This document shows positions 16,931 through 24,155 of a stretch of 64,000 nucleotides of DNA, in pieces (the stretch's first letter is position 1; every line of letters starts with the position of its first letter). Below the pieces are notes generated by a model. That model did not search any database, was not told where the DNA came from, and saw nothing but the letters and a program-made list of their open reading frames with translations. A program made the translations under genes and the position numbers. The stretch comes from Planctomycetota bacterium (lineage in GTDB: Bacteria > Planctomycetota > Planctomycetia > Pirellulales > Pirellulaceae). The stretch covers positions 1-64,000 of the forward strand of contig QWPJ01000179.1 of NCBI GenBank assembly GCA_003671195.1. The letters are read 5' to 3'.

Positions 16931-17030
16931 TTACTTAGCCCCATACACCAAGATCTCGGCAATCTTGGGCCGCGCTTGATGATCCTTTAAATCAGGATGC
17001 GGCAATGTCGTCAATCGAATGTACCTTCCC
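16931..17030 (-). pseudogene. 3'-end fragment of the GH127/DUF1680 gene
   Basis: The minus strand encodes a peptide with RYIRLTTLPHPDLKDHQARP, then KIAEILVYGAK and a stop. It matches the C-terminus of the intact gene ending at 24156 except that GVK is replaced by GAK. The match continues downstream of the stop to about 16870 and stops abruptly at about 17031. It is a duplicated tail without the rest of the gene. Confidence 0.85.
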
Positions 17031-17133
17031 CGAGATGATGAGCGAATACACCGGATTCACTCGGAGCGAGAACCAGCCAGACTCATAGCGAAATCCAGCA
17101 AAAACCCATTGGCCAAAAATTTTGGAAAAATGA

Positions 17134-17169
17134 TTGACATCGGGGGGGGGGGGTAAGATATTCTATCTT
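17134..17169 (+). promoter_or_regulatory. Promoter-like region with a 12-G tract in the spacer and a dyad
   Basis: TTGACA (17134-17139) is a perfect -35 word. It is followed by a run of twelve G (17142-17153) and then TAAGAT/GATATT-like -10 candidates 14-17 bases downstream. AAGATA-TTC-TATCTT (17155-17169) is a perfect inverted repeat overlapping the -10 zone, and another TTGACA starts at 17168. The DUF1573 gene starts at 17248. A homopolymer between promoter boxes is the classic layout for slipped-strand phase variation; here this is inferred from sequence only. Confidence 0.5.
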
Positions 17170-17247
17170 GACAGTGATTGGTTTGTGTTGGGGTAGGATC
17201 ACTTCTGATCCGCACTTTTCAGGGCCGATTCACCAAGGAGTTTCGCC

Positions 17248-18237
17248 ATGCCCGCGCTTGCTCGATTGCTGTTTTGGTTGATCGCCACTTGTTGCTTCGA
17301 TGATGGCCCAGCCCCCGAGTTTCAAGCCGATTTGATCTCGTCTGGGCAATCCATTCCATGCAAACTCGAAGACCTTCGCGTCGGTAAAGCGATCGTTTTA
17401 GAGGTTCGGATTGCCAATAAGCTTGAAGAACCGATCGAAATCGATCGCGTGGAACCCAGTTGCGGTTGCACCGTAGCGACGATCGATGGGGACAAGAAAA
17501 TTGAGCCTCAGAAAGCGCTCACGGTGAAGATGTCTCTGAAGATCGAAGATCCGGGCATCTTCGAAAAGCCTGTTTTCTTCTACAAGAAAGGGGCGGACTC
17601 ACCGCTATTCGCAGTCAAGATTCAGGGAAACGCCCATGAACAGATCCAGTATACGTTGCCCCACAGCGTGGAACTCGACCCTAAGACCTACAGCGCTACG
17701 GTCGACTTAGAACTCAAAGCCCTCTTTGACGACGTGGAAATGGATGCGAGCAAGATTGCTGTCGTGGGCGATGCCTTTGAGAAGTTCAGCGTCGAGTCGG
17801 CCGATGCCAAGCAGATTGTCGCGAAGGTGAGTTTTCGCGGGAATGCCAAATCACCGGCAGAATCCCAGCATATGCTGCGCATGGCGTTTACCGACAAGTA
17901 CGGCAAGCACGTTCGGGATCTTCCGATCCTTGTACGAAACGTCCCGCCTTTGCGTGCTGCCCCTCGAAAACTCACGTTGGTCAAACAAGCGGACCAGACC
18001 GTATCAGTGTCTATGGTATTGTTGGGTGTGTTTGAGAAAGACAAGGAGATGTCGATCGACATACGGCATAAAGATCAGAGTGTCGGCACGTTCAAGATCA
18101 CACCCGCTTCGGACCGCCTTGTCTCGGTCAAATTCACTCTCGATGAAAAATCTCCGATTTGGCAAGTGCCATCGGGGGTATTGAAGTTCTCCACAGCGTC
18201 CGAGTCGGTAGAAGTTCCTTTTGTTTTTCAGGAGTAG
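17248..18237 (+). CDS. DUF1573 exported protein
   Basis: This 329-aa protein has an N-terminal hydrophobic export signal (MPALARLLFWLIATCCF). A DUF1573 domain follows at about 35-130, with the hallmark EPSCGCTVATI (CGC motif) and beta-strand pattern of an Ig/ASPM-SPD2-like fold. The remaining 200 residues look like further beta-sandwich domains. DUF1573 proteins are widespread, extracytoplasmic and of unknown function. AAGGAG lies eight bases before ATG 17248. It is first in a block with the ten-cysteine protein (4 bp downstream) and the four paralogues, and has the poly-G promoter-like region upstream. Confidence 0.8.
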   Translation: MPALARLLFWLIATCCFDDGPAPEFQADLISSGQSIPCKLEDLRVGKAIVLEVRIANKLEEPIEIDRVEPSCGCTVATIDGDKKIEPQKALTVKMSLKIEDPGIFEKPVFFYKKGADSPLFAVKIQGNAHEQIQYTLPHSVELDPKTYSATVDLELKALFDDVEMDASKIAVVGDAFEKFSVESADAKQIVAKVSFRGNAKSPAESQHMLRMAFTDKYGKHVRDLPILVRNVPPLRAAPRKLTLVKQADQTVSVSMVLLGVFEKDKEMSIDIRHKDQSVGTFKITPASDRLVSVKFTLDEKSPIWQVPSGVLKFSTASESVEVPFVFQE

Positions 18238-18241
18238 AGCC

Positions 18242-18874
18242 ATGAGAGCGATCTATTTGTTTCCGGCCCTTTTAGGAGCCTGTTTGGTACTGCTTGGGTC
18301 GAGCGTTTCTTTACAAGCGCAAGATGACCCAACCCCACCGAACTCGACCGATGCCCCAATCGATCCGATCGATGAACAACCTCCACAGGGGCCAAATAAT
18401 CCACCCCAGCCGCCAGCGAATCCCGACATTTGCGGAGTTGTCGTCGATCCCAAGTTCGTTTGCGAGAATCCGTATCCATTTCCCAGAACATGGTTGGTTA
18501 ATGTCAAATGCAAAGACAGAGGCCGATGCGGGACGATGGACAAAGTTACTGGAAATCACCCTTGCATCGCTCGAAATCAATGGTTTGAGGAATACGTGGG
18601 TGAAACTGGAAGAGTCGAATATGAGCAAGTTCAAGCAGCGCCGAATGGACCAAACAAAAAGCTTTATAGCGATGATACTAAAGTTTGTTATGTGATTTAC
18701 GACTGTGAAACGGAATGCGTGCGCCTGAAAGGTTCGTTGACTTGCGTTCGGAAAGACAAACCACGAGTCACGGTAGACTTCCATGAATTCAAAATTAAAG
18801 GTGACTGCCCCGCACAACCACCGAATCCGAATCCAGAACCACCAAAACCCGAAGTGGGTCCCGACCTCGATTGA
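18242..18874 (+). CDS. Secreted ten-cysteine protein with proline-rich ends, unknown function
   Basis: The 210-aa product starts MRAIYLFPALLGACLVLLGS with a signal peptide probably cleaved after LQAQ. The mature protein has a Pro/Asn-rich segment (about residues 29-60), a central domain with ten cysteines (ICGV, VCEN, KCKD, RCGT, PCIA, VCYV, DCET, ECVR, TCVR, DCPA) and a second Pro-rich tail (PNPNPEPPKPEVGPDLD). An even cysteine number in an exported protein suggests a disulfide-rich fold. ATG 18242 has AGGAG upstream and lies 4 bp after the DUF1573 stop, so the two are co-translated. No family was recognised. Confidence 0.7.
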   Translation: MRAIYLFPALLGACLVLLGSSVSLQAQDDPTPPNSTDAPIDPIDEQPPQGPNNPPQPPANPDICGVVVDPKFVCENPYPFPRTWLVNVKCKDRGRCGTMDKVTGNHPCIARNQWFEEYVGETGRVEYEQVQAAPNGPNKKLYSDDTKVCYVIYDCETECVRLKGSLTCVRKDKPRVTVDFHEFKIKGDCPAQPPNPNPEPPKPEVGPDLD

Positions 18875-18983
18875 TACTTGGAATACGTCATTCGGAGCAT
18901 GATGCCATCGAACTCCAGGTGGCTATCTGATCTGTGGCCCGTCTAAAAAATCAAATACAGAGAAATCCTTTTGAGGTTCCATC

Positions 18984-19982
18984 ATGGTGTATGAAGGTTA
19001 CAGATTGGCCCGCCGAGGTGTCCTTTTTCTTGGGTTATTTAGCTGTCTTAGTTTTTCGGCTAAAGGTCAGGTGCCAGGTGATAAGCCATCGGAGGAGGAG
19101 CTTGGTGTCGAGTATCTCGTTCAACTCGCCGAGATGCCCAGATATATGGCTTACATGGTCGGTACCTATGAAAGACCAGGGATTAGGCAGGAAGACACGG
19201 CATCGATCTTCGATTTTGAGTTGATTTATGCCTACCGACGCGAGAAGCAAGGTAAATCGTCAACCCGGTTCGAACGAACCGGTAGAAAGATCACTTCGAG
19301 TGGACATGCGGAAAATCGCGATGAACGAAGGCTGAAGAATTCCGAGCACGACTGGATACAGGAGGGCAACTATCGTAGGCAGATTGTCGATGCTAAGAAA
19401 TTACTCGCGACTGTACGTCCCGAAGACAAATGGGATCCGGAACCGGAGTTCGTAAACCCCCTTTATCTACCTGTTTTTGGTCCCAATGGTATCTACTATG
19501 GTGGAGATGATTTAATCGGATTGAGAAATACGATGCCTACTGGACAAATGCATCATTCTGCTTCATTTGGCGACGAAGTTACTCTGGGGGTGTGGATCAC
19601 TGGAAATGAAAAAGAATTCGCAAACGTCATCCGGTTTGACGGTAAACAGGGTGGCATGCCCACAGAGGTATCCTCTAGGATGAGCAAACCAGGAAAACCT
19701 TCGCTCGACAAATGCGATCCGATCAAGGACTCCGATCCCTTCGACATTACGAAGACCAAATGGAAGAAACACGAGAAGTCTGGCTACTGGCTCCCAACAG
19801 AAATCGAGAGCGCTGAGGTGCATCGCTACCATAAAGCATCCTACGACCTGAAGATCTACTGGTGGATCGATGACGAGGTGCCCGACGAGGTCTTTGAGTT
19901 CGAGGATTTCAAGAAGGCCGTCGTCCGCCACTCGAAAGCTCACCAAATGGTCGAAACATTCAAGGAGTCGCTAGAGAAGTAG
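18984..19982 (+). CDS. Secreted tandem paralogue 1 of 4, unknown family
   Basis: The protein (332 aa) has a signal peptide (RRGVLFLGLFSCLSFSAKG) of its own type, unlike the near-identical leaders of paralogues 2-4. The mature part starts with GDKPSEEELGVEYLVQ, then LAEMPRYMAYMVGTYERPG, a variable centre, NPLYLPVFGPN, FDGKQGGMPTE, LDKCDPIKDSDPFDITKTKW and the near-invariant C-terminal block YWWIDDEVPDEVFEFEDFKK. No known domain or catalytic motif was recognised; the conserved Trp, Asp and Glu residues suggest a structured domain. Its start lies in the same GAGGTTCCATCATG context as the other copies. It begins 109 bp after the ten-cysteine gene. Confidence 0.8.
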   Translation: MVYEGYRLARRGVLFLGLFSCLSFSAKGQVPGDKPSEEELGVEYLVQLAEMPRYMAYMVGTYERPGIRQEDTASIFDFELIYAYRREKQGKSSTRFERTGRKITSSGHAENRDERRLKNSEHDWIQEGNYRRQIVDAKKLLATVRPEDKWDPEPEFVNPLYLPVFGPNGIYYGGDDLIGLRNTMPTGQMHHSASFGDEVTLGVWITGNEKEFANVIRFDGKQGGMPTEVSSRMSKPGKPSLDKCDPIKDSDPFDITKTKWKKHEKSGYWLPTEIESAEVHRYHKASYDLKIYWWIDDEVPDEVFEFEDFKKAVVRHSKAHQMVETFKESLEK

Positions 19983-20136
19983 GAGTTTTCATTGATCGAT
20001 CTTTGGTGACAGGTCCAATTCGCTTCGTGGAGGGGTTTTCACCGTTAGGAGCGTTTTTCCATCTCGCTCTAGATCGCGTGCTGATGCCTGAGTAAACAAA
20101 ACATTGAAATGCAAAAAATCCGTTCGAGGTTCCATC
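19983..20136. repeat. 154-bp inter-paralogue spacer, copy 1
   Basis: This non-coding spacer is repeated almost exactly after paralogues 2 and 3. It begins with GGAGT(T/A)(T/A)TCATTGATCGAT and ends with the GAGGTTCCATC translation-start context. Copies 2 and 3 contain ATCTGGA...TCCAGAT as an inverted repeat; this first copy has diverged there (GTTAGGA...TCTAGAT). Confidence 0.85.
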
Positions 20137-21132
20137 ATGCTCTTTGAAACTTGCAAATCGACCCTCAGAGCCAGCGCTTTAATCATCTTCGTTTGCTTTG
20201 CTGGTTTTCCGGCACAGGGGCAGATTGCGGGTGACAAGCCATCGGAGGAGGAGCTTGGTGTCGAGTACTTGGTTCAATGCGCAGCCATGACTAAATACAT
20301 GGCTTACGTCGTAGGTACCGCCGAGGATCCAGGAACCAAATCCGAAGATGTTGCAGCGATCTTCGATTTCGAGTTGATTTATGCCGATCGACGCGAGAAG
20401 CAAGGTAGATCATCAACAAGGATCGAACGTACTGGCCGTGAAATCTTATCGAATGGCGACGCCCGTAATTACGATGAAAGACGATTGAAAAATTCAGAGC
20501 ACGATTGGACAAATAACTACTTCAGTCGGGGAATTGTCGAACACAGAAAATTTCTTGCTACATTACCAGTGGGTCAGAAATACAACCCAACACCGGAGCT
20601 TTTAAACCCCTTATATCTTCCTTTACTTGGGCCGAATGATATTTATTATGGAGCAGATACCAATGACACACTGAAAGATGTGTTTCTTACTGAAGAAATC
20701 CACGACTCTGTTGCACTCGCCGAGGCAGTTAAACTAGGTATTTGGATACACGGGAGAGACAAGGATTTTGTTAGTGCCATACGATTTGACGGCAAACAGG
20801 GCGGAATGCCCACCGAAAACCAATGCCGGATACAAAAACCCCTAGTGCCTGCCCTTGACAAATGTGATCCATTAAAGAATTCTGATCTTCTTAGCATCAC
20901 AAAGACGAAATGGAAAAAGCATGAAAAGTCGAGTTTCTGGTTACCTGTCGAGATAGAGAGCGCGGAGATTCATCGCTACCATAGAAATTCATACGAAGCA
21001 AAGATCTACTGGTGGATCGATGACGAGGTGCCTGACGAGGTCTTTGAGTTCGAGGATTTCAAGAAGGCCGTCATACGACGCTCGAAAGCTCACGAAATGG
21101 TCGAAACACTCAAGGAATCGCTTGAGAAGTAG
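20137..21132 (+). CDS. Secreted tandem paralogue 2 of 4
   Basis: The protein (331 aa) has a leader MLFETCKSTLRASALIIFVC ending in PAQGQIAGDKP; the following segment VEYLVQCAAMTKYMAYVVGT belongs to the same sequence type as paralogue 4 and differs from 1 and 3. It shares NPLYLPLLGPN, FDGKQGGMPTE, LDKCDP, TKWKKHEKS and the C-terminal YWWIDDEVPDEVFEFEDFKK block with its siblings. ATG 20137 is chosen because it is the start common to all copies; an in-frame ATG at 20104 lies within the repeated spacer. Function is unknown. Confidence 0.8.
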   Translation: MLFETCKSTLRASALIIFVCFAGFPAQGQIAGDKPSEEELGVEYLVQCAAMTKYMAYVVGTAEDPGTKSEDVAAIFDFELIYADRREKQGRSSTRIERTGREILSNGDARNYDERRLKNSEHDWTNNYFSRGIVEHRKFLATLPVGQKYNPTPELLNPLYLPLLGPNDIYYGADTNDTLKDVFLTEEIHDSVALAEAVKLGIWIHGRDKDFVSAIRFDGKQGGMPTENQCRIQKPLVPALDKCDPLKNSDLLSITKTKWKKHEKSSFWLPVEIESAEIHRYHRNSYEAKIYWWIDDEVPDEVFEFEDFKKAVIRRSKAHEMVETLKESLEK

Positions 21133-21286
21133 GAGTAATCATTGATCGATCTTTGGTGACAGGTCCAATTCGCTTCGTGGAGGGGTTTTCACCATCTGGA
21201 GCGTTTTTCCATCTCGATCCAGATCGCGTGCTGATGCCTGAGTAAACAAAACATTGAAATGCAAAAAATCCGTTCGAGGTTCCATC
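21133..21286. repeat. 154-bp inter-paralogue spacer, copy 2
   Basis: Same length as the other two spacers and nearly identical to copy 3. It contains the inverted repeat ATCTGGA / TCCAGAT separated by about 17 bases. No T-tract follows, so it is not an obvious terminator. Confidence 0.85.
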
Positions 21287-22273
21287 ATGCTCTTTGAAAC
21301 TTGTAAATCGACCCTCAGAGCCAGCGCTTTAATCATCTTCGTTTGCTTTGCTGGTTTTCCGGCACAGGGGCAGATAGCGGGTGATAAGCCATCGGAGGAG
21401 GAGCTTGGTGTTGAGTATCTCGTTCAACTCGCCGAGATGCCCAGATATATGGCTTACATGGTCGGTACCTATGAAAGACCAGGGATTAGGCAGGACGACA
21501 TTGCATCGATCTTCGATTTTGAGATGATTTACGCATTTCGGAAGGAGAAGCAAGGTAAATCAACCACTCGGTTCGAACGAGTCGGTAGAGAAATCACATC
21601 GAGTGGGGATGCAAAAAATTATGATGAACGAAGATTGAAAAATTCGGAGCACGATTGGAAGAATGATTACTTTAGTCAGGGGATTGTCGATGAAAAGAAA
21701 ATTCTCGATGCCCTGCCACTTGGTCAGAGATACGAACCGACACCAGAGTTTTTAAATCCTCTTTACTTGCCAATTTTTGGGCCGAACTTTATTCCAGACG
21801 GCGACCCAAGTATCTACCTTAAAGACATGATGCCTCCTGGGCAAATGTATGATTCCGCGTCGATTGGAGACGTAACGTTAGGTATTTGGATAGCGGGCGA
21901 CAAGGAGTTTCTAAATAGCTATCAATTCGATGGTAGACAGGGAGGAATGCCAACTCAGTGTTCTACCCGATCGCGAAAACTACGCGTTCCGCCGCTTGAC
22001 AAAGGTGATCCGATCAAGAATTCCGATCCATTCGATATCACAAGGACTAAATGGAAAAAGCACGAGAAATCAGACTACTGGCTCCCAACGGAAATCGAGA
22101 GCGCTGAGGTGCATCGCTACCATAGGGCGTCTTATGATATGAAGATCTACTGGTGGATCGATGACGAGGTGCCTGACGAGGTCTTTGAGTTCGAAGATTT
22201 CAAGAAGGCCGTCATCCGCCGCTCGAAAGCCCACGAAATGGTCGAAACACTCAAGGAGTCGCTTGAGAAGTAG
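21287..22273 (+). CDS. Secreted tandem paralogue 3 of 4, mosaic of types 1 and 2
   Basis: The protein (328 aa) has a leader identical in type to paralogues 2 and 4, but directly after GDKPSEEELG it switches to the paralogue-1 sequence (VEYLVQLAEMPRYMAYMVGT, YERPGIRQ). The nucleotide sequence there is nearly identical to paralogue 1 for over 100 bases. The centre is diverged (INPDGDPSIYLKD-like stretch, RSRKLRVPPLDKGDP with Cys of LDKCDP replaced by Gly). The C-terminal YWWIDDEVPDEVFEFEDFKK block is unchanged. The structure indicates recombination or gene conversion within the array. Function is unknown. Confidence 0.8.
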   Translation: MLFETCKSTLRASALIIFVCFAGFPAQGQIAGDKPSEEELGVEYLVQLAEMPRYMAYMVGTYERPGIRQDDIASIFDFEMIYAFRKEKQGKSTTRFERVGREITSSGDAKNYDERRLKNSEHDWKNDYFSQGIVDEKKILDALPLGQRYEPTPEFLNPLYLPIFGPNFIPDGDPSIYLKDMMPPGQMYDSASIGDVTLGIWIAGDKEFLNSYQFDGRQGGMPTQCSTRSRKLRVPPLDKGDPIKNSDPFDITRTKWKKHEKSDYWLPTEIESAEVHRYHRASYDMKIYWWIDDEVPDEVFEFEDFKKAVIRRSKAHEMVETLKESLEK

Positions 22274-22427
22274 GAGTAATCATTGATCGATCTTTGGTGA
22301 CAGGTCCAATTCGCTTCGTGGAGGGGTTTTCACCATCTGGAGCGTTTTTCCATCTCGATCCAGATCGCATGCTGATGCCTGAGTAACCAAAACATTGAAA
22401 TGCAAAAAATCCATTCGAGGTTCCATC
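22274..22427. repeat. 154-bp inter-paralogue spacer, copy 3
   Basis: Almost identical to copy 2, including the ATCTGGA / TCCAGAT inverted repeat and the GAGGTTCCATC start context of the next gene. Very few substitutions (for example GCATGCTGATG for GCGTGCTGATG) point to recent duplication. Confidence 0.85.
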
Positions 22428-23420
22428 ATGCTCTTTGAAACTTGTAAATCGACCCTCAAAGCCAGCGCTTTAATCATCTTCGTTTGCTTTGCTGGTTTTC
22501 CGGCACAGGGGCAGATTGCGGGTGACAAACCATCTGAGGAGGATCTTGGAGTCGAGTACTTGGTTCAATGCTCCGCAATGACTAAATATATGGCTTACGT
22601 CGTAGGAACCGCCGAGAATCCGGGAATCAAGACCGAAGACGTTGCGGCGATCTTCGATTTCGAGCTGATTTATGCCGATCGACGCGAGAAGCAAGGTAGA
22701 TCATCAACAAGGTACGAGCGTACTGGCCGTAAAATAACGTCGAGTGGCTATGCGGAAAACTACGACGAAAGAAGGCTCAGAGATTTCGAGCATGATTGGA
22801 CACAGAAGGGAATATTTAGCAGGGAAATCATCGATCACAGGAAACTTCTCAACACTCTTCCAGTTGATCAGAAATACGAACCCACACCTGAGCTTTTAAA
22901 CCCCTTATATCTGCCTTTGCTCGGACCGAATGTCATCTACTATGGAGTTGATACCAATAACACGCTGAAAGAAGTATTTCTTCCAGAGGAGTTTCATGAT
23001 TCTGCTTCGATTGGCGAAGCTACCGAAGGTGTTTGGATAGGCGGTATTGATAAATCATGGGTTGAAATAATACGATTCGACAGTAAACAAGGTAGTATGC
23101 CCACTGTGACTTCAGCTCGGATACAAAAACCACGTGTACCTTCGCTTGACAAATGCGACCCAATTAAGAATTCCGACCCTCTTAGCATTACAAGAACTAA
23201 ATGGAAAAAACACGACAAGTCCGGTTTTTGGTTACCTACCGAAATCGAGAGCGCTGAGGTTCATCGCTATCATAAAAACTCCTACGAAGTGAAGATCTAC
23301 TGGTGGATCGATGACGAGGTGCCTGACGAGGTCTTTGAGTTCGAGGATTTCAAGAAGGCCGTCATCCGCCGCTCGAAAGCTCACCAAATGGTTGAGACAC
23401 TCAAGGAGTCGCTCGATTGA
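22428..23420 (+). CDS. Secreted tandem paralogue 4 of 4
   Basis: The protein (330 aa) has a paralogue-2-type leader and VEYLVQCSAMTKYMAYVVGT segment, its own variable centre (FSREIIDHRKLLNTLPVDQK, FHDSASIGEATEGVWIGG), FDSKQGSMPTV in place of FDGKQGGMPTE, and the conserved C-terminal YWWIDDEVPDEVFEFEDFKK block. It ends RRSKAHQMVETLKESLD, lacking the final EK of the others. A 123-bp tandem repeat begins almost immediately after its stop, so the usual 154-bp spacer is missing here. Function is unknown. Confidence 0.8.
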   Translation: MLFETCKSTLKASALIIFVCFAGFPAQGQIAGDKPSEEDLGVEYLVQCSAMTKYMAYVVGTAENPGIKTEDVAAIFDFELIYADRREKQGRSSTRYERTGRKITSSGYAENYDERRLRDFEHDWTQKGIFSREIIDHRKLLNTLPVDQKYEPTPELLNPLYLPLLGPNVIYYGVDTNNTLKEVFLPEEFHDSASIGEATEGVWIGGIDKSWVEIIRFDSKQGSMPTVTSARIQKPRVPSLDKCDPIKNSDPLSITRTKWKKHDKSGFWLPTEIESAEVHRYHKNSYEVKIYWWIDDEVPDEVFEFEDFKKAVIRRSKAHQMVETLKESLD

Positions 23421-23454
23421 CGAATCGTGCAGGCACATTACGAGCCCCTCACGT

Positions 23455-23838
23455 TTTTGCTAGCATCTGTCCCCCGAGTCACCACCGAGTACCTGTCCCC
23501 AGGTCGCGTCAGCCAATGGCTAGCATTGCCCCAGGGGCTCCCAAATCGGTGCCAGGCACATGACGAACGCACCGCACTTTTGCTAGCATCTGCCCCCCAA
23601 GTCACCGCCGAGTGCCTGTCCCCAGGTCGCGTCAACCAATGGCTAGCATTGCCCCAGGGGCTCCCAAACCGGTGCCAGGCACATGACGAACGCAGCGCAC
23701 CTTTACTAGCATCTGTCCCCCGAGTCACCACCGAGTACCTGTCCCCAGGTCGCGTCAGCCAATGGCTAGCATTGCCCCAGGGGCTCCCAAACTGGTGCCA
23801 GGCACATGAAGAACGCAACGCACCTTTGCTAGCATCTG
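23455..23838. repeat. Three and a fraction copies of a 123-bp tandem repeat
   Basis: GCTAGCATCTG recurs at 23459, 23582, 23705 (as ACTAGC) and 23828, an exact 123-bp period. Each unit contains CCTGTCCCCAGGTCGCGTCA, a second GGCTAGCATTGCCCCAGGGG and the palindromic word GTGCCAGGCACATGA. Because 123 is 41 x 3, frames stay open on both strands; the peptides are repeat translations without start signals or composition of real proteins. It lies between the paralogue array and the duplicated RtcB-like fragment. Confidence 0.85.
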
Positions 23839-23851
23839 TCCCAGGTTGGTT

Positions 23852-24094
23852 CTATAAACTCTTGTAGTTGAGGACCGTCTTTAGAGTATCTCTGGTAGCC
23901 ACCAAATCGCACTGGGCCTGCATGACATCGCTCAGCCTTCGGTAGGCTGCAGGAGATTCGTCCAAGAGTTGATCGGCGTACTCCTTGCGAAAAACAATCG
24001 AACCCATCCTCGCCTGTCGATTAGGCGGGCATGTGCAAGGCAGTACGCGAAAGATCAGGTTCGGAACCTGCTTGCGAGTGATCGAACTTGCGAT
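23852..24094 (-). pseudogene. Composite remnant: RbfA-like 3' end joined to RtcB-like 3' end, copy 2
   Basis: The minus strand reads, in one frame, an RbfA-like tail (ITRKQVPNLIFRVLP), then MGSIVFRKEYADQLLDESPA and AYRRLSDVMQAQCDL to the same LKTVLNYKSL stop as at 16163. An ATG at 24007 would give a 51-aa peptide. Relative to copy 1, the sequence joins directly to the GH127 3' flank at 24094/24095, skipping about 440 bases of RbfA-like sequence. It is best read as a deletion derivative of the duplicated segment. Confidence 0.5.
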
Positions 24095-24155
24095 CGGCTA
24101 TTCGGTTCGGGGTGTATTGCAGGCTGTCGTGTGTTTTCTTGCTTTGAGTACCGAC

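Noticed and set aside
23427-23867. 146-aa repeat protein (and 126-aa frame on the other strand) in the 123-bp repeat
   Set aside because: The open frames follow from the 123-bp period, exist on both strands, lack signals and the unit contains dispersed palindromic words.
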